Positions 43,197-52,167 of a stretch of 64,000 bases of DNA are shown piece after piece. Both the position numbers and the translations under genes were made by a program. The stretch spans positions 1 to 64,000 of the forward strand of contig NZ_QNRR01000014.1 of NCBI RefSeq assembly GCF_003315205.1, given 5' to 3'. This DNA is from Roseimicrobium gellanilyticum (GTDB lineage: Bacteria; Verrucomicrobiota; Verrucomicrobiia; Verrucomicrobiales; Verrucomicrobiaceae). Under the pieces are notes generated by a model. That model was not told the DNA's origin and ran no database searches. It saw nothing but the letters and a program-made list of their open reading frames with translations. Every line of letters begins with the position of its first letter. Position 1 is the stretch's first letter.

Positions 43197-43643
43197 CTAA
43201 TCTGTCCGCTTCGGCTTCCGCTTCAGGCACAGACCCACGAACTGGATCACCAAGCCGGAGACCACCGCCACAGCGCCCGGTTTGATCTGGGTCTCCTTCA
43301 ACATCTTGTCGAGGTCCGGCATGGGCATGCCCTCGGCCTTGGCCTCGGCGAATTTCCTCCCCAACTCCTGAAGCGTGGACCACTGGTCCCACGCCATCCA
43401 GCCCAAGGTACCGACGGCAACCAGCCAGCAAAGCCAGCCAAACACAGGCTTGGGAACCCATGCCATGCCCACCACTGCCACGGAGGCAGTGATCATCACG
43501 ATCGTGAATGTCCTGCTGATTTCGAACAGGTTGATGGTCTGCAGACCTGGGATGTTCAATGCCACTTCCCGGGCTCCCCAGACCAGCATCGCCGCCCCCA
43601 TCAGGGCCAGTACAAAGCGGAAAAAGGGGGGGCGGAGGGACAT
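43197..43643 (-). CDS. Hypothetical membrane protein
   Basis: A 148-residue protein with four likely membrane helices (about residues 9-27, 42-62, 67-84 and 123-141) and a short charged loop before the last helix. No family was recognised. The frame is open far upstream (to 43973) with another ATG at 43730, but the residues added there do not look like a signal or a domain, so the start at 43643 was preferred. The gene is convergent with the secreted propeller-like gene. Confidence 0.55.
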   Translation of the reverse strand: MSLRPPFFRFVLALMGAAMLVWGAREVALNIPGLQTINLFEISRTFTIVMITASVAVVGMAWVPKPVFGWLCWLVAVGTLGWMAWDQWSTLQELGRKFAEAKAEGMPMPDLDKMLKETQIKPGAVAVVSGLVIQFVGLCLKRKPKRTD

Positions 43644-44051
43644 GTCCTTGGGAGGGTGAAACTCTTTCCTGGCTGGCTGGGTTTCACCCCGGAGTGGGGT
43701 TTTTGCAAGTGTTGTCAACAAAGTGCTCATGGGAGTGGCTCCCCGTCCGGCGCACTCCTGGCGGTCGAAATGCGCCGGTGGGGGTTTTTTGGGAGCCGCC
43801 ACTTCCATCGCCGAAGGCAGCGGCTCTTGATGGGTGCATTTGGATCGCCCCGGGTTTGTGACAGGACTTTCGACATTTTCGGGAGGACAAGAGTCACAAG
43901 GTCCTGAAATTGCCCGGCATCCTGAGAAAGCCGGGGTCAAGGGCAGGCAAAAAATATCGTGGCTCCGCGCCACGATTCGCGTATCCTTGAACTCTGGGCA
44001 GGCTCGGTTCCTGCTTCGTCCTAGGGTCTTGCCCGTTTCCCTTTACCCGCT
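43644..44051. other. Region without a confident gene
   Basis: About 400 bases between the divergent membrane-protein and sigma-factor genes. It holds a small stem-loop with T5 (ACCCC/GGGGT, 43686-43704) and a perfect seven-bp inverted repeat (ATCGTGG/CCACGAT, 43956-43976) about 75 bases before the sigma-factor start, which may be an operator or leader structure. The in-frame extension of the membrane protein is not convincing. Confidence 0.4.
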
Positions 44052-44825
44052 ATGAGCGACAACTATCCGACCTCATCGTTCCCCAGCACGACCACAGGGC
44101 GAGGACAGCATGACCCCAATTTCGTCACACGCTGGGACGTCGTGAACCGCGCCAAGGATGGGGCTGACAGCAAGGAGGGCCTGAGCGCGCTGGAAGAGAT
44201 CTGCCGCATCTATCGCCACCCCATCTACGTCGCTCTGCGCTTCAAGCATGGCTACGAGCACCACGATGCGGAGGACATCGCGCAATCCTTCATCACCTGG
44301 CTGATCCACGGGGGATACCTGCGCCGTGCAGATCCAGAGAAGGGGCGCTTCCGCTCCTTCCTGCTGAGCTATCTGGACAACTACGTCTCCAACCACCGCC
44401 GCAAGCAGCAGGCACAGAAGCGCGGTGGCCGCATCATCCACGTGGCCGCAGAATTCCCCAGCGAGACAAATCGCACCGCAGTGGAACCGAAGGACGAGAA
44501 CACGCCGGACAAGGAATTCGACCGCGCATGGACGGTAGCAACCTTCCGTGAAGCGCTCGATCGTCTGCGCGCGAAGTTCGTGGCGGAGAATCGCGGTGAA
44601 GAATTCGAGACGCTGCAGGAGTTCCTTCTGCGCAAGCGTGGCGAAGGTGAAAGCTACAGCACCGCCGCTGCCAAGCTCGGCATCACGGAGGTGAACATGC
44701 GCCAGCGCGTGTCCCGTTTCGGCAGGAAGTTCCGCCAGACCCTCGAAGAGGTGATCAAGCCGATGGTGGCCGAGAAGGAACTCGATGACGAGCTCAGCTA
44801 CCTGTGGCGCTGCTTTGAGAAGTAG
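44052..44825 (+). CDS. ECF-type RNA polymerase sigma factor (planctomycete/verrucomicrobial type)
   Basis: A 257-residue sigma factor of the extracytoplasmic-function group. Region 2 is marked by HHDAEDIAQSFITWLI and GRFRSFLLSYLDNYVSNHRRK, with the KRGG segment after it. Region 4 has the helix-turn-helix around GESYSTAAAKLGITEVNMRQRVSRFGRKF. This group in Planctomycetes and Verrucomicrobia often acts without a classic membrane anti-sigma factor, and none is encoded next to it. The C-terminal extension (KPMVAEKELDDELSYLW) may regulate it. A short inverted repeat lies upstream. Confidence 0.88.
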   Translation: MSDNYPTSSFPSTTTGRGQHDPNFVTRWDVVNRAKDGADSKEGLSALEEICRIYRHPIYVALRFKHGYEHHDAEDIAQSFITWLIHGGYLRRADPEKGRFRSFLLSYLDNYVSNHRRKQQAQKRGGRIIHVAAEFPSETNRTAVEPKDENTPDKEFDRAWTVATFREALDRLRAKFVAENRGEEFETLQEFLLRKRGEGESYSTAAAKLGITEVNMRQRVSRFGRKFRQTLEEVIKPMVAEKELDDELSYLWRCFEK

Positions 44826-44853
44826 CACGCGGCAGGCGCGTGGCCTTCCAATT

Positions 44854-44907
44854 CCCCGGCCGGCGAATCACCAGCCGGGGCCGCCCGGGCAGCTCCGGCC
44901 CGGGTTT
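44854..44907. terminator. Tandem hairpins at convergent gene ends
   Basis: Two consecutive GC-rich hairpins, CCCCGGC/GCCGGGG (44854-44880) and CCCGGGC/GCCCGGG (44884-44904), are followed by TTT between the sigma-factor gene and the convergent membrane-protein gene. Together they form a strong barrier to read-through, although the T-run is short. Confidence 0.55.
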
Positions 44908-44931
44908 GCGTCCATGGGTGCGGCGGCACCG

Positions 44932-45231
44932 TCAGATGGTGTGTTTGCCCAGAATGTGACCAGGCTCGCGGAGCACTTCCATGGTGCCCCACAGGGCGCC
45001 CAGCGTCAGCAGCAGCACACCCACGGCATAGGGCAGACCAAGTATGAATGTCCCCAGCACTTTCAGCCAGGCCACATGATCCACCACCATGGAGAGGGAC
45101 GTGCCAAGCAGGAAGAATATGCCTGCTATGCCCACCAGGTCGAAGGGTTTGCGGGGCGTTTCGTAGCCCGACATCTTCGCAAACCAGGGCGCGACGAGGC
45201 ACACCAACCCGAGTACGATGAGGTCCAACAT
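44932..45231 (-). CDS. Hypothetical small membrane protein
   Basis: A 99-residue protein with three likely membrane helices (about residues 2-18, 29-48 and 55-78) and a short polar end with the motif REPGHILGKHTI. I do not recognise a family. The ATG at 45231 starts directly at the first helix and is preceded by a GAATTCACCTCC-like purine-poor region on the opposite strand; a longer frame starts at 45279. It lies convergent to the sigma factor. Confidence 0.55.
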   Translation of the reverse strand: MLDLIVLGLVCLVAPWFAKMSGYETPRKPFDLVGIAGIFFLLGTSLSMVVDHVAWLKVLGTFILGLPYAVGVLLLTLGALWGTMEVLREPGHILGKHTI

Positions 45232-45365
45232 AGAATTCACCTCCCTTCTATGAAATTGCGACAGCAGGTGGGCTGGCACGGTTCAACAATTCAGCGGAAA
45301 TAAACGCCCGCCTATCCTCCTTTGCCGGCATCCAAACGCCAGAGCCAACGTAGAGCCCAAACTCT

Positions 45366-45394
45366 TTGAATGCCGTCCGCAGAGCCGGTATACT
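45366..45394 (+). promoter_or_regulatory. Sigma-70-type promoter of the protease operon
   Basis: TTGAAT and TATACT are separated by exactly 17 bases. Transcription would start near 45401, only about ten bases before the ATG at 45412, so the message has almost no leader and no Shine-Dalgarno sequence. Confidence 0.65.
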
Positions 45395-45411
45395 TATATT
45401 TCTATCCTTAA

Positions 45412-46368
45412 ATGCCCCTGAAATTGCATCTCTGCCTTCTGCTCACCTGCCTGACGGTGAATTCTTCCGCGGTACTGGCAAAGGAAATCAAGCTGGAGGA
45501 CCTGCTGAACGTACAGCGCCAGGTACAGGCTCAGTTTGACCGGGCCCGTCAGGCCGTCGTCACCGTTCAGTGCGGTGGCGGCACCGGCAGTGGGGTGATT
45601 GTGAGCCCCAGCGGTCTCATCCTTACCGCAGCACACGTGACGGATGGGGGAAAGAAGAAGGCAAACATCGTGCTGCATGATGGCCGCACGGTGGAGGCCA
45701 CCAGCCTGGGTGTGGACACTGCCACGGACGCCGGCATGCTCCAGCTCCCCCCACCCGCAAAGGCCTGGCCCTACGCCGCGCTGGCCCGCGATGTCCGTGA
45801 GCTGAAGATTGGGCAGTGGTGCTTCGCCATCGGCAACCCCGGCGGTTGGGATGCCGCTCGCGGCCCGGTCCTTCGCATTGGCAAGCTGGTGAAGATCTCC
45901 GCCAATACCCTGCAGAGTGACTGTGTGCTCATGGGGGGCGACAGTGGAGGCGGCCTCTTCAATTTGAATGGCGAGGTCATCGGCATCCACAGCCGCATCT
46001 GGACAGGCAGGGATCAAAATCTGCACGTGAGCATGGCCCCCTTTCTGCGCTCATGGGATATGATGAAGAAGGGCGAGTCCGTCACGCTTTGGGAGCAGGG
46101 CAACGGCGGATGGATGGGCATCTACACGGAAGGCACGGACGCAGGCCTCACCGTGCGCAAGGTGGCGCCAGACTCCCCCGGGGCGAAAGCGGGACTCAAG
46201 GAAGGCGATATCATTCTCAGTGTAAACAACAAGAAGATGGCAGCGCGCCCGGAATTCCGGGAAGCCATCCGGGCCCGACGCACCGGCGAACTGGTGACAC
46301 TCAAGGTGAAGTCAGGAACCGTGGAACGTCTCATCGAAGTGAAGCTGGGAAAGCAACCCCAGGAATGA
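45412..46368 (+). CDS. Exported S1C trypsin-like protease with PDZ domain
   Basis: A 318-residue DegP/HtrA-type protease with a signal peptide (about 1-23). The catalytic triad is complete: His75 in LTAAHVT, Asp106 in DTATDAGML and Ser178 in MGGDSGGGLF. A single PDZ domain follows (about 225-310, with VAPDSPGAKAGLKEGDIILSVNNKK). It degrades or refolds damaged envelope proteins or cuts specific targets. Next in the operon is a catalytically dead relative. The promoter just upstream leaves a very short leader. Confidence 0.92.
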   Translation: MPLKLHLCLLLTCLTVNSSAVLAKEIKLEDLLNVQRQVQAQFDRARQAVVTVQCGGGTGSGVIVSPSGLILTAAHVTDGGKKKANIVLHDGRTVEATSLGVDTATDAGMLQLPPPAKAWPYAALARDVRELKIGQWCFAIGNPGGWDAARGPVLRIGKLVKISANTLQSDCVLMGGDSGGGLFNLNGEVIGIHSRIWTGRDQNLHVSMAPFLRSWDMMKKGESVTLWEQGNGGWMGIYTEGTDAGLTVRKVAPDSPGAKAGLKEGDIILSVNNKKMAARPEFREAIRARRTGELVTLKVKSGTVERLIEVKLGKQPQE

Positions 46369-46394
46369 CTGGAGATAGTAGAAGCTGATACACC

Positions 46395-47468
46395 GTGGTG
46401 AACCCCATCCTCCCAGCCCTTCCCGCAACGCGCAGCGCCCTCTTCTGTCTGGCGCTCGGTGCCCTGCTGACTGCATCTCCCGCGCTCCCGGCAGCAGATC
46501 CATGGGTGCTGACGGATGAAGATCGCACCAACGGCAGTGCCACTCTGGAGGCCCTCGGCAGCGTTCGCGAAGGCGCCACCTCCGGCACGGTCCGCATCGG
46601 CGCCACAGACAAGGAATCCGTGCCTGGAGTGGTTGTTTCACAGGACGGCTATGTCATCACTGCCGCCAGTGAGGCGGCGCAACGCAAACCCTTGCGCGCT
46701 CACCTGGCCGATGGATCCTCCGTCGACGTACGAGTGGTAAAAGAGGATGACACCCTCAATGTGGTCCTCCTGAAAATGGAAGACTCCGCTCTGCCGCCCG
46801 TGAAATGGGGGGAATCCATGTCGCTCAAGATCGGGCAGTGGCTTTTCTCCATGACAGGCCGCTCGAAAGAGATCCGCATGGGCGTGATGAGTGCCCGCCG
46901 GCGCGCCATTCCGGATTCCGGTGCGGTGCTCGGGGTGCGCTTCGGGGTGGACGACGCCGAGGTCGGCGTCATCATCGAGGAGGTCGCGGACGACAGCCCT
47001 GCAGACAGGGCAGGGCTCAAAGATGATGATGTGGTGATGGCGGTGAACGGGGAGAAAGTCTTCCGCAATGAAAACGTCGCCCGCATCATCTCCGCCCACC
47101 GCCCGGGTGATGTGGTGAAGGTCCTCTACTCCCGGAAAGGAGCCGAGTCTGAATGCGAGGTGAAGCTCGCCAGCAAGAAGCACGTGATCATGAACTGGCT
47201 GGGCGAGGACTTCGCCAACCACGGTGTGTCCCTGCGCACCGACAACTTCCCCGAAGTGATCCAGCACGACCAACCGCTGCAGCCAGAGGACATCGGTGGG
47301 GCGCTCTTTGATCTCGAAGGCCGTGCCGTGGCCCTCAACATTGCACGGGTGGATCGGGTGACGAACTATGCCCTGCCCGTCGAGACTTTCCTCCCCCAGG
47401 TCACCAAGTGGATGGAGGAAGATCGCAAGAAGAACGGCACCAAAAACACAGCCGACGCCGGGGAGTGA
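46395..47468 (+). CDS. Catalytically dead S1C protease homologue with nested PDZ
   Basis: A 357-residue exported protein beginning at a GTG, with a signal peptide (about 1-33). It keeps the S1C fold: VVSQDGYVITAAS corresponds to the histidine motif but has Ser92 in place of histidine, LNVVLLKM carries Asn122 in place of aspartate, and DIGGALFDLEGRAVALNIA has Ile300 in place of serine. A PDZ domain (about 180-260) lies between the aspartate and serine motifs, not after them as in the preceding protease. It should be a regulatory or chaperone-like pseudoprotease, perhaps for the active protease 26 bp upstream. Confidence 0.8.
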   Translation: MVNPILPALPATRSALFCLALGALLTASPALPAADPWVLTDEDRTNGSATLEALGSVREGATSGTVRIGATDKESVPGVVVSQDGYVITAASEAAQRKPLRAHLADGSSVDVRVVKEDDTLNVVLLKMEDSALPPVKWGESMSLKIGQWLFSMTGRSKEIRMGVMSARRRAIPDSGAVLGVRFGVDDAEVGVIIEEVADDSPADRAGLKDDDVVMAVNGEKVFRNENVARIISAHRPGDVVKVLYSRKGAESECEVKLASKKHVIMNWLGEDFANHGVSLRTDNFPEVIQHDQPLQPEDIGGALFDLEGRAVALNIARVDRVTNYALPVETFLPQVTKWMEEDRKKNGTKNTADAGE

Positions 47469-47513
47469 CGCCACACTATTGACGGCTGCGCTCCCACCAT
47501 TCACTCTCCACGC

Positions 47514-48833
47514 ATGCGCTATCGTCCGCTTCCCTCTTCCTTGTTTGCCGATGCCCGCAAACGGCTGCGCAAAAAACTGAAGCCCGGTGCGGTGGTCATC
47601 GTCCACGCGAATGACATCTACCCCACCAGCGCGGATGGCACGATGCCCTTCGTGCAAAGCAGCGACCTCTTCTACCTCACCGGCGTGGATCAGGAGGAGA
47701 CGGTGCTCATCCTCTTTCCCGATGCCCCGGATGAAAAGCAGCGGGAGATGCTCTTTGTCCGCGAGACGAATGAGCACATCGCGATCTGGGAAGGTGAGAA
47801 GCTGACGAAGCAGCAGGCAGCGGAACGCACCGGTATTCCCGTGAAGTCCATCCATTGGCTGGACCGTTTCAACGATGTCTTCCGCCACGTGATGTGCCAG
47901 GCGGAGAACGTGTACCTCAACAGCAACGAGCATCTCCGTGCTGCGGTGGATGTGGAAACGCGGGAGATGCGCTTCACGCGGCGGTGCCAGCACGAGTTCC
48001 CCCTGCATCACTACCACCGTCTCGCGCCTATCCTGCACGAATTGCGCGTCATCAAGAGTCCCGATGAAGTGAAGGTCATCAGGCAGGCCATCGACATCAC
48101 CGGTTCCGCTTTTCAACGGCTGCTTCACTTCGTGAAGCCCGGAGTGATGGAGTATGAGGTCGAGGCGGAGCTCATTCACGAGTTCATCCGCAAGGGTGGA
48201 CAGGGCCATGCCTTCTCCCCCATCATCGCCAGTGGGAAGAATGCCTGTGCCTTGCACTACAACACGAACGATTCCCAATGCCAGGACGGCGACCTGCTGC
48301 TCACCGACTTCGGCGCACGCTATGGCAACTACAATGCGGACCTGACACGCACCATCCCGGTGAGTGGCACCTTCACCAAGTGGCAGCGCTCCGTGTACAA
48401 TGCGGTGCTCAAGGTCCAGCGTGAGGCCATGAAAATGCTGAAGCCCGGGGTACTGCTCAAGGAATATCAGGAGAAGGTGGGTGCTGTCACGGAAGAGGAG
48501 CTTCTCAAGCTCAAGCTTCTCACCAAGAAGGAAGTGAAAGAGGCGCTGGAGAAGGATCCGGAGAAGCCCGCCTACAAGAAGTACTTCATGCACGGCACGA
48601 GCCACCACCTGGGCCTGGATGTGCACGATGTGGGAAGCTCCTGGCGACGCATCGAGCCCGGCATGGTCTTCACCGTCGAGCCGGGACTCTATATCCGTGA
48701 GCAGGGCATTGGCATCCGATTGGAGAATGATGTGCTCATCACCAAGAAGGGTGCGGTGGATCTCATGGACCACATCCCCATTGAGGCAGATGACATCGAG
48801 GCAGGAATGGCTTCTGCGAGCAAGAAGAAGTAG
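47514..48833 (+). CDS. M24-family Xaa-Pro aminopeptidase
   Basis: A 439-residue metallopeptidase that removes an N-terminal residue preceding proline. The N-terminal creatinase-like domain (VQSSDLFYLTGVDQEETVLILFP) is complete. In the catalytic domain the metal ligands are visible: two aspartates in LLTDFGARYGNYNADLTRT, a histidine in MHGTSHHLGLDVHD and glutamates in FTVEPGLYI and IRLENDVLI. No signal peptide is evident, so it is probably cytoplasmic. It is the third gene of the operon after two S1C proteins. Confidence 0.94.
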   Translation: MRYRPLPSSLFADARKRLRKKLKPGAVVIVHANDIYPTSADGTMPFVQSSDLFYLTGVDQEETVLILFPDAPDEKQREMLFVRETNEHIAIWEGEKLTKQQAAERTGIPVKSIHWLDRFNDVFRHVMCQAENVYLNSNEHLRAAVDVETREMRFTRRCQHEFPLHHYHRLAPILHELRVIKSPDEVKVIRQAIDITGSAFQRLLHFVKPGVMEYEVEAELIHEFIRKGGQGHAFSPIIASGKNACALHYNTNDSQCQDGDLLLTDFGARYGNYNADLTRTIPVSGTFTKWQRSVYNAVLKVQREAMKMLKPGVLLKEYQEKVGAVTEEELLKLKLLTKKEVKEALEKDPEKPAYKKYFMHGTSHHLGLDVHDVGSSWRRIEPGMVFTVEPGLYIREQGIGIRLENDVLITKKGAVDLMDHIPIEADDIEAGMASASKKK

Positions 48834-48859
48834 GAACGCCAACCGCTTCTCCTCCGCCC

Positions 48860-49573
48860 ATGCGTGATCTGACCAGCTTCGCCAGCATGAAGCTCAAGGC
48901 CGCGCTGTTCGTGGTCATCGGCGTGTTTTCAGGAATACTCGTCGTTCTCGGGAATGACTTTGCGGCCTGGAAGAAGGCATTGCTGCTCGCGATGTGCGTT
49001 TGGGCCTTTTGCCGGGCGTATTATTTCGCCTTCTACGTGATCGAGAAGTATGTGGATCCGAGTTTCAAATTCTCCGGATTGGGATCGGCGGTGAAGTATT
49101 TGATGGGGCGAAAAGCGAGTACTCCGGAAGAAGCAGTATCTACGAGGCAATTTGAGGAGACGTCCCTGCCACGTCCGCCGACTCTTCCAGTATCATGGTG
49201 GCTGCTTTGGCTATTCATGGTCACCCTCGCCAGCGCCATCCCCACCTTCCACCTCCGCGAAAATGTCAGCGAGCTCATCGAGCCGCTGCGCTATCCATGG
49301 GGACTGCTCCCCTCCGTGTTCCTGGCGTTCCGGTGGTTCGGAGAGATCTCCTGGTACATTTTGGCAGCCTATGTCGTGGCAGGACTCATCGCGTGGAAGA
49401 AGCCGGCGTGGGGACGTTTGGCGATTCTGCTCGTGCTGGTGCTGCACATGGTGTTCGCGACGTTGCACACGGTGTACAGCTCAAAGCTCGTAATCCTCGC
49501 GATCAAGGAAGAGGTATTGCGGAGGGAACTCAATGATAAGTCTGATAAGACCAATCGGCCGACCAAGAAGTAG
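48860..49573 (+). CDS. Hypothetical multi-pass membrane protein
   Basis: A 237-residue protein with a helix near the N-terminus (about 12-28), a second (35-53), two more around residues 110-128 and 150-175, and one at about 185-210. A Lys-rich C-terminus follows. The loop after the second helix contains a conserved-looking segment (KFSGLGSAVKYLMGRK). No family was recognised. It follows the aminopeptidase gene by 26 bp and ends the operon. Confidence 0.62.
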   Translation: MRDLTSFASMKLKAALFVVIGVFSGILVVLGNDFAAWKKALLLAMCVWAFCRAYYFAFYVIEKYVDPSFKFSGLGSAVKYLMGRKASTPEEAVSTRQFEETSLPRPPTLPVSWWLLWLFMVTLASAIPTFHLRENVSELIEPLRYPWGLLPSVFLAFRWFGEISWYILAAYVVAGLIAWKKPAWGRLAILLVLVLHMVFATLHTVYSSKLVILAIKEEVLRRELNDKSDKTNRPTKK

Positions 49574-49617
49574 CGCACTCCGCTTTGCTATCGGAGCCAG
49601 CGCCTGCCAACGCCAGC

Positions 49618-50865
49618 TCACCTCAGCCCCACACCCAGCGCGCGGTACTTCGCCTCGAAATCCGCATCGATGGCGTCCAGTTCGTCCGGTGCGAAGAGCG
49701 ATTTGAGAAACATGGCACGCACCTCCTCCAGGGAGGCGCGTTCATTGCCCTCCACCTCTGGAGGAAGCGAACCCTCCCGTCCGCGGGTGCGGAGCCAGCG
49801 CGAGCCGTCGCCCACCACATGGAAGTAGTTTCGGATGCGCCGGGCATCACCATTGTCCGCAAGGTGCATGAGGTAGTGAACGAAGTACATGGAGGAGATG
49901 TAGAGCCGATGCAGGGCAATCAGGGCGTCGTGTCCCTGCTTTGTGGTATCCCACTCCTCTGAGCGCGTCTTCACCAGCTCACTGGGCTTCATCACCCACT
50001 GTCCGCTGAAGTCCACTCCGGCCCGCGTAAGCTGCTGGTAGAACTCGATGCGCTGCCGCATGGCCAGCACCCGCTCCCGCTCGCCCAGATAAAACACCCC
50101 GCTCCGATATGGAATCATCGCCGCGTACTCTGCGATGCCTTCTGTCATCCAGCGGGGCATGAGCGGAATGAGATCCGAGGTGATCTGATGGGCCATCTCA
50201 TGGATGAGCACGGTGGCCTTGTAGCCATCTCCCTTGGTGTTCTTGCCCATGAAGTTCACGATGCCCAGGCTTTCAAACGGCACGAGCAGCACTCCCTCAC
50301 CGCGCCCGTTGCTGATGAAGACCCCTGCACTGCCCTCAGGACCACCCGCACGCGCATAGTTCTCCCGGCTGCGCACAATGCGCGCCTGCAAGGTCCGGCC
50401 CTCCAATGAAGGGAAGGTCACCGGCAGGGAATGGAGCAGCTTGATGGTGCCCTCCGCCACCGTGGCGAAGTCATTCATGACCGCCGTGGACATCTCCGCA
50501 TCACACACGAAGTCGTAGTGCTTGCTGCTGAAGGTGTACTCGCCCTCACTCGATCCACCATCCTTCACGAAAATGGGTGGCTGCTGGATATTTGCGGGCC
50601 ACGGCGGAGGAGGCGGCAGCGCCTGCAGCGTGGATTTACCGGTGGCCCATTCCTTGACCCAGGATTGGTCAGCCTCTGAGAGATCCGCAATGCGCAAGTT
50701 CGCACGCTGACGGTTGGGCAGCATGACGACGGCACGATCCTTCTCCACCCCCAGCATCTCCGCCTCCAGCGTGCGGCCATCGCCGTTCTTCCACTCGCGC
50801 CCAATCAGGGCGGTGCCTCCGAGCAGCAGAAGCGAAAGCCAGATCACACGCAGGGAAAACTTCAT
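49618..50865 (-). CDS. Exported SHD1-domain gluzincin metallopeptidase
   Basis: A 415-residue exported protein. After the signal peptide comes an SHD1 domain (about 22-75; REWKNGDGRTLEAEMLGVEKDRAVV), found in many planctomycete/verrucomicrobial exported proteins. The second half is a peptidase MA-like domain with the zinc motif H222-E-x2-H226 (LIHEMAHQI) and a later glutamate in WMTEGIAEY. It probably degrades a protein outside the cytoplasm. It is the last of three genes (small exported protein, C39-like peptidase, gluzincin) with gaps of 16 and 47 bp. Confidence 0.82.
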   Translation of the reverse strand: MKFSLRVIWLSLLLLGGTALIGREWKNGDGRTLEAEMLGVEKDRAVVMLPNRQRANLRIADLSEADQSWVKEWATGKSTLQALPPPPPWPANIQQPPIFVKDGGSSEGEYTFSSKHYDFVCDAEMSTAVMNDFATVAEGTIKLLHSLPVTFPSLEGRTLQARIVRSRENYARAGGPEGSAGVFISNGRGEGVLLVPFESLGIVNFMGKNTKGDGYKATVLIHEMAHQITSDLIPLMPRWMTEGIAEYAAMIPYRSGVFYLGERERVLAMRQRIEFYQQLTRAGVDFSGQWVMKPSELVKTRSEEWDTTKQGHDALIALHRLYISSMYFVHYLMHLADNGDARRIRNYFHVVGDGSRWLRTRGREGSLPPEVEGNERASLEEVRAMFLKSLFAPDELDAIDADFEAKYRALGVGLR

Positions 50866-50912
50866 CCCGCATGGGACAGCGCGCTTGGGGAATCTGTTCG
50901 CTGCGGGAACGC

Positions 50913-52151
50913 TCATTTGCTGAAGTACACCACATAGTAGCTGGTGCCTTCCAGCTCTTCATAGCGCATTCTGCGATTTCGCGCCTGCGGCCCCCAGCTT
51001 TCTGTGAAGATCACCTCGCGACGGTCATCGCGATACCCATTGATGATGCTAGCATGAGCCGGCGCATCCTTCCCTGGCCAGCTCTTGCGATCCTCGCTGC
51101 CCGCCACAGGCAGCTCTGCCTTCTCGCCCCGTGCAATTCGGGCGGAATAGGCGCTGTGCAAATAATCCCGCTCTTGGGACCAACGGCGAAAGACCACCAC
51201 CGGCATGCCCGAGTCGATGGTGCGTTTCATCAGATGGATATCGAATCTCGGTGAACGCTGCGCCTTGATGCCTGCCTCCCGTGCGATCTGCCCAAACATC
51301 TCCCGGATGTCCGGATTCGACTCCGCTCCGTAGGTGAAGCCATTCACCACCGCCAGCTCCTCCACACTACACGTGAGTCCGAAGTGATGGCCAATCATCG
51401 CGAGGATGGCCACGCCGCAATAGCCTCGATTCCCCTGAGGCAGCATGGGAACGCCCGGGATGCGCGACTCAGGCTGGGCATCCGAGGCGGGTCGCGGTGT
51501 CATGTTTCCCAGAGCAGAAGGCCGCGCTCCGGGAGTCGCTGAAGCCCCCGCGGATCGTGCCAGCAGGCTGCGTGCTTCCGCCTCATTGCGGAAGAAGTCC
51601 ACCTGCAGCAGTTGCTTCTCCTTGCTCAACACCCGCGCAATACCGCCCGCACCCATCCAGAGCTGTGTGCGCAATCGCAAGCCGCCACGCTCTCCGAGCA
51701 TCACCTCACCTTGCGGCTGCATGCCCATCTTGCGAAGGCCATCCTGCAGACGCTGCTTTCTCAAGGCAAACTCGTTATCAAACCGCACCCGTGCCGCCTC
51801 GAAGGATTCGCCCTGCACATTGGAGTTGCCGAATCCGAAAAAATTCCCCGCATCCAGCACCACCACCGTGACGGAATGCACCTCCGCAGTGGGCAGGAAC
51901 CGCGCGGCAATGGCATCCGGCCTGATGCCAAAGATCTCCACCTCATCGCCCAGTGCGGCGCGGGATACAGGTGCATTCGCATCTGCGGGATCACGCACCC
52001 AAAGCCGGATGAAATCCGGCATCTTCCAGACGTCAGGTGTTCCCAGGGCGCGCTCGAACGCCGGCGAGTCGAGGCCCAGCGCCGGATGTGATGTGATACA
52101 CCACATTGCCAACCAGGACAGCAGCAGACTCCGGCGCGACGCGTGAGGCAT
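50913..52151 (-). CDS. Exported C39-like cysteine peptidase
   Basis: A 412-residue protein with a signal peptide (about 1-26), an N-terminal domain of about 170 residues of unknown type, and a C-terminal papain-like C39 domain. The C39 domain has Cys245 in NRGYCGVAIL, His366 in PAHASIINGY and the following ESWG segment. The PMLPQG motif just before the cysteine is typical of the family. It should cut a leader or cross-linked peptide in the envelope. It begins 16 bp after a small exported protein gene on the same strand. Confidence 0.82.
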   Translation of the reverse strand: MPHASRRSLLLSWLAMWCITSHPALGLDSPAFERALGTPDVWKMPDFIRLWVRDPADANAPVSRAALGDEVEIFGIRPDAIAARFLPTAEVHSVTVVVLDAGNFFGFGNSNVQGESFEAARVRFDNEFALRKQRLQDGLRKMGMQPQGEVMLGERGGLRLRTQLWMGAGGIARVLSKEKQLLQVDFFRNEAEARSLLARSAGASATPGARPSALGNMTPRPASDAQPESRIPGVPMLPQGNRGYCGVAILAMIGHHFGLTCSVEELAVVNGFTYGAESNPDIREMFGQIAREAGIKAQRSPRFDIHLMKRTIDSGMPVVVFRRWSQERDYLHSAYSARIARGEKAELPVAGSEDRKSWPGKDAPAHASIINGYRDDRREVIFTESWGPQARNRRMRYEELEGTSYYVVYFSK

Positions 52152-52167
52152 GGCAAGGCGGCGCCCG

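Noticed and set aside
46638-48842. A 734-codon open frame on the minus strand across the S1C/M24 genes
   Set aside because: It is antisense to two genes with intact family motifs, has no recognisable domain, and arises from the GC-rich codon usage of the plus strand.
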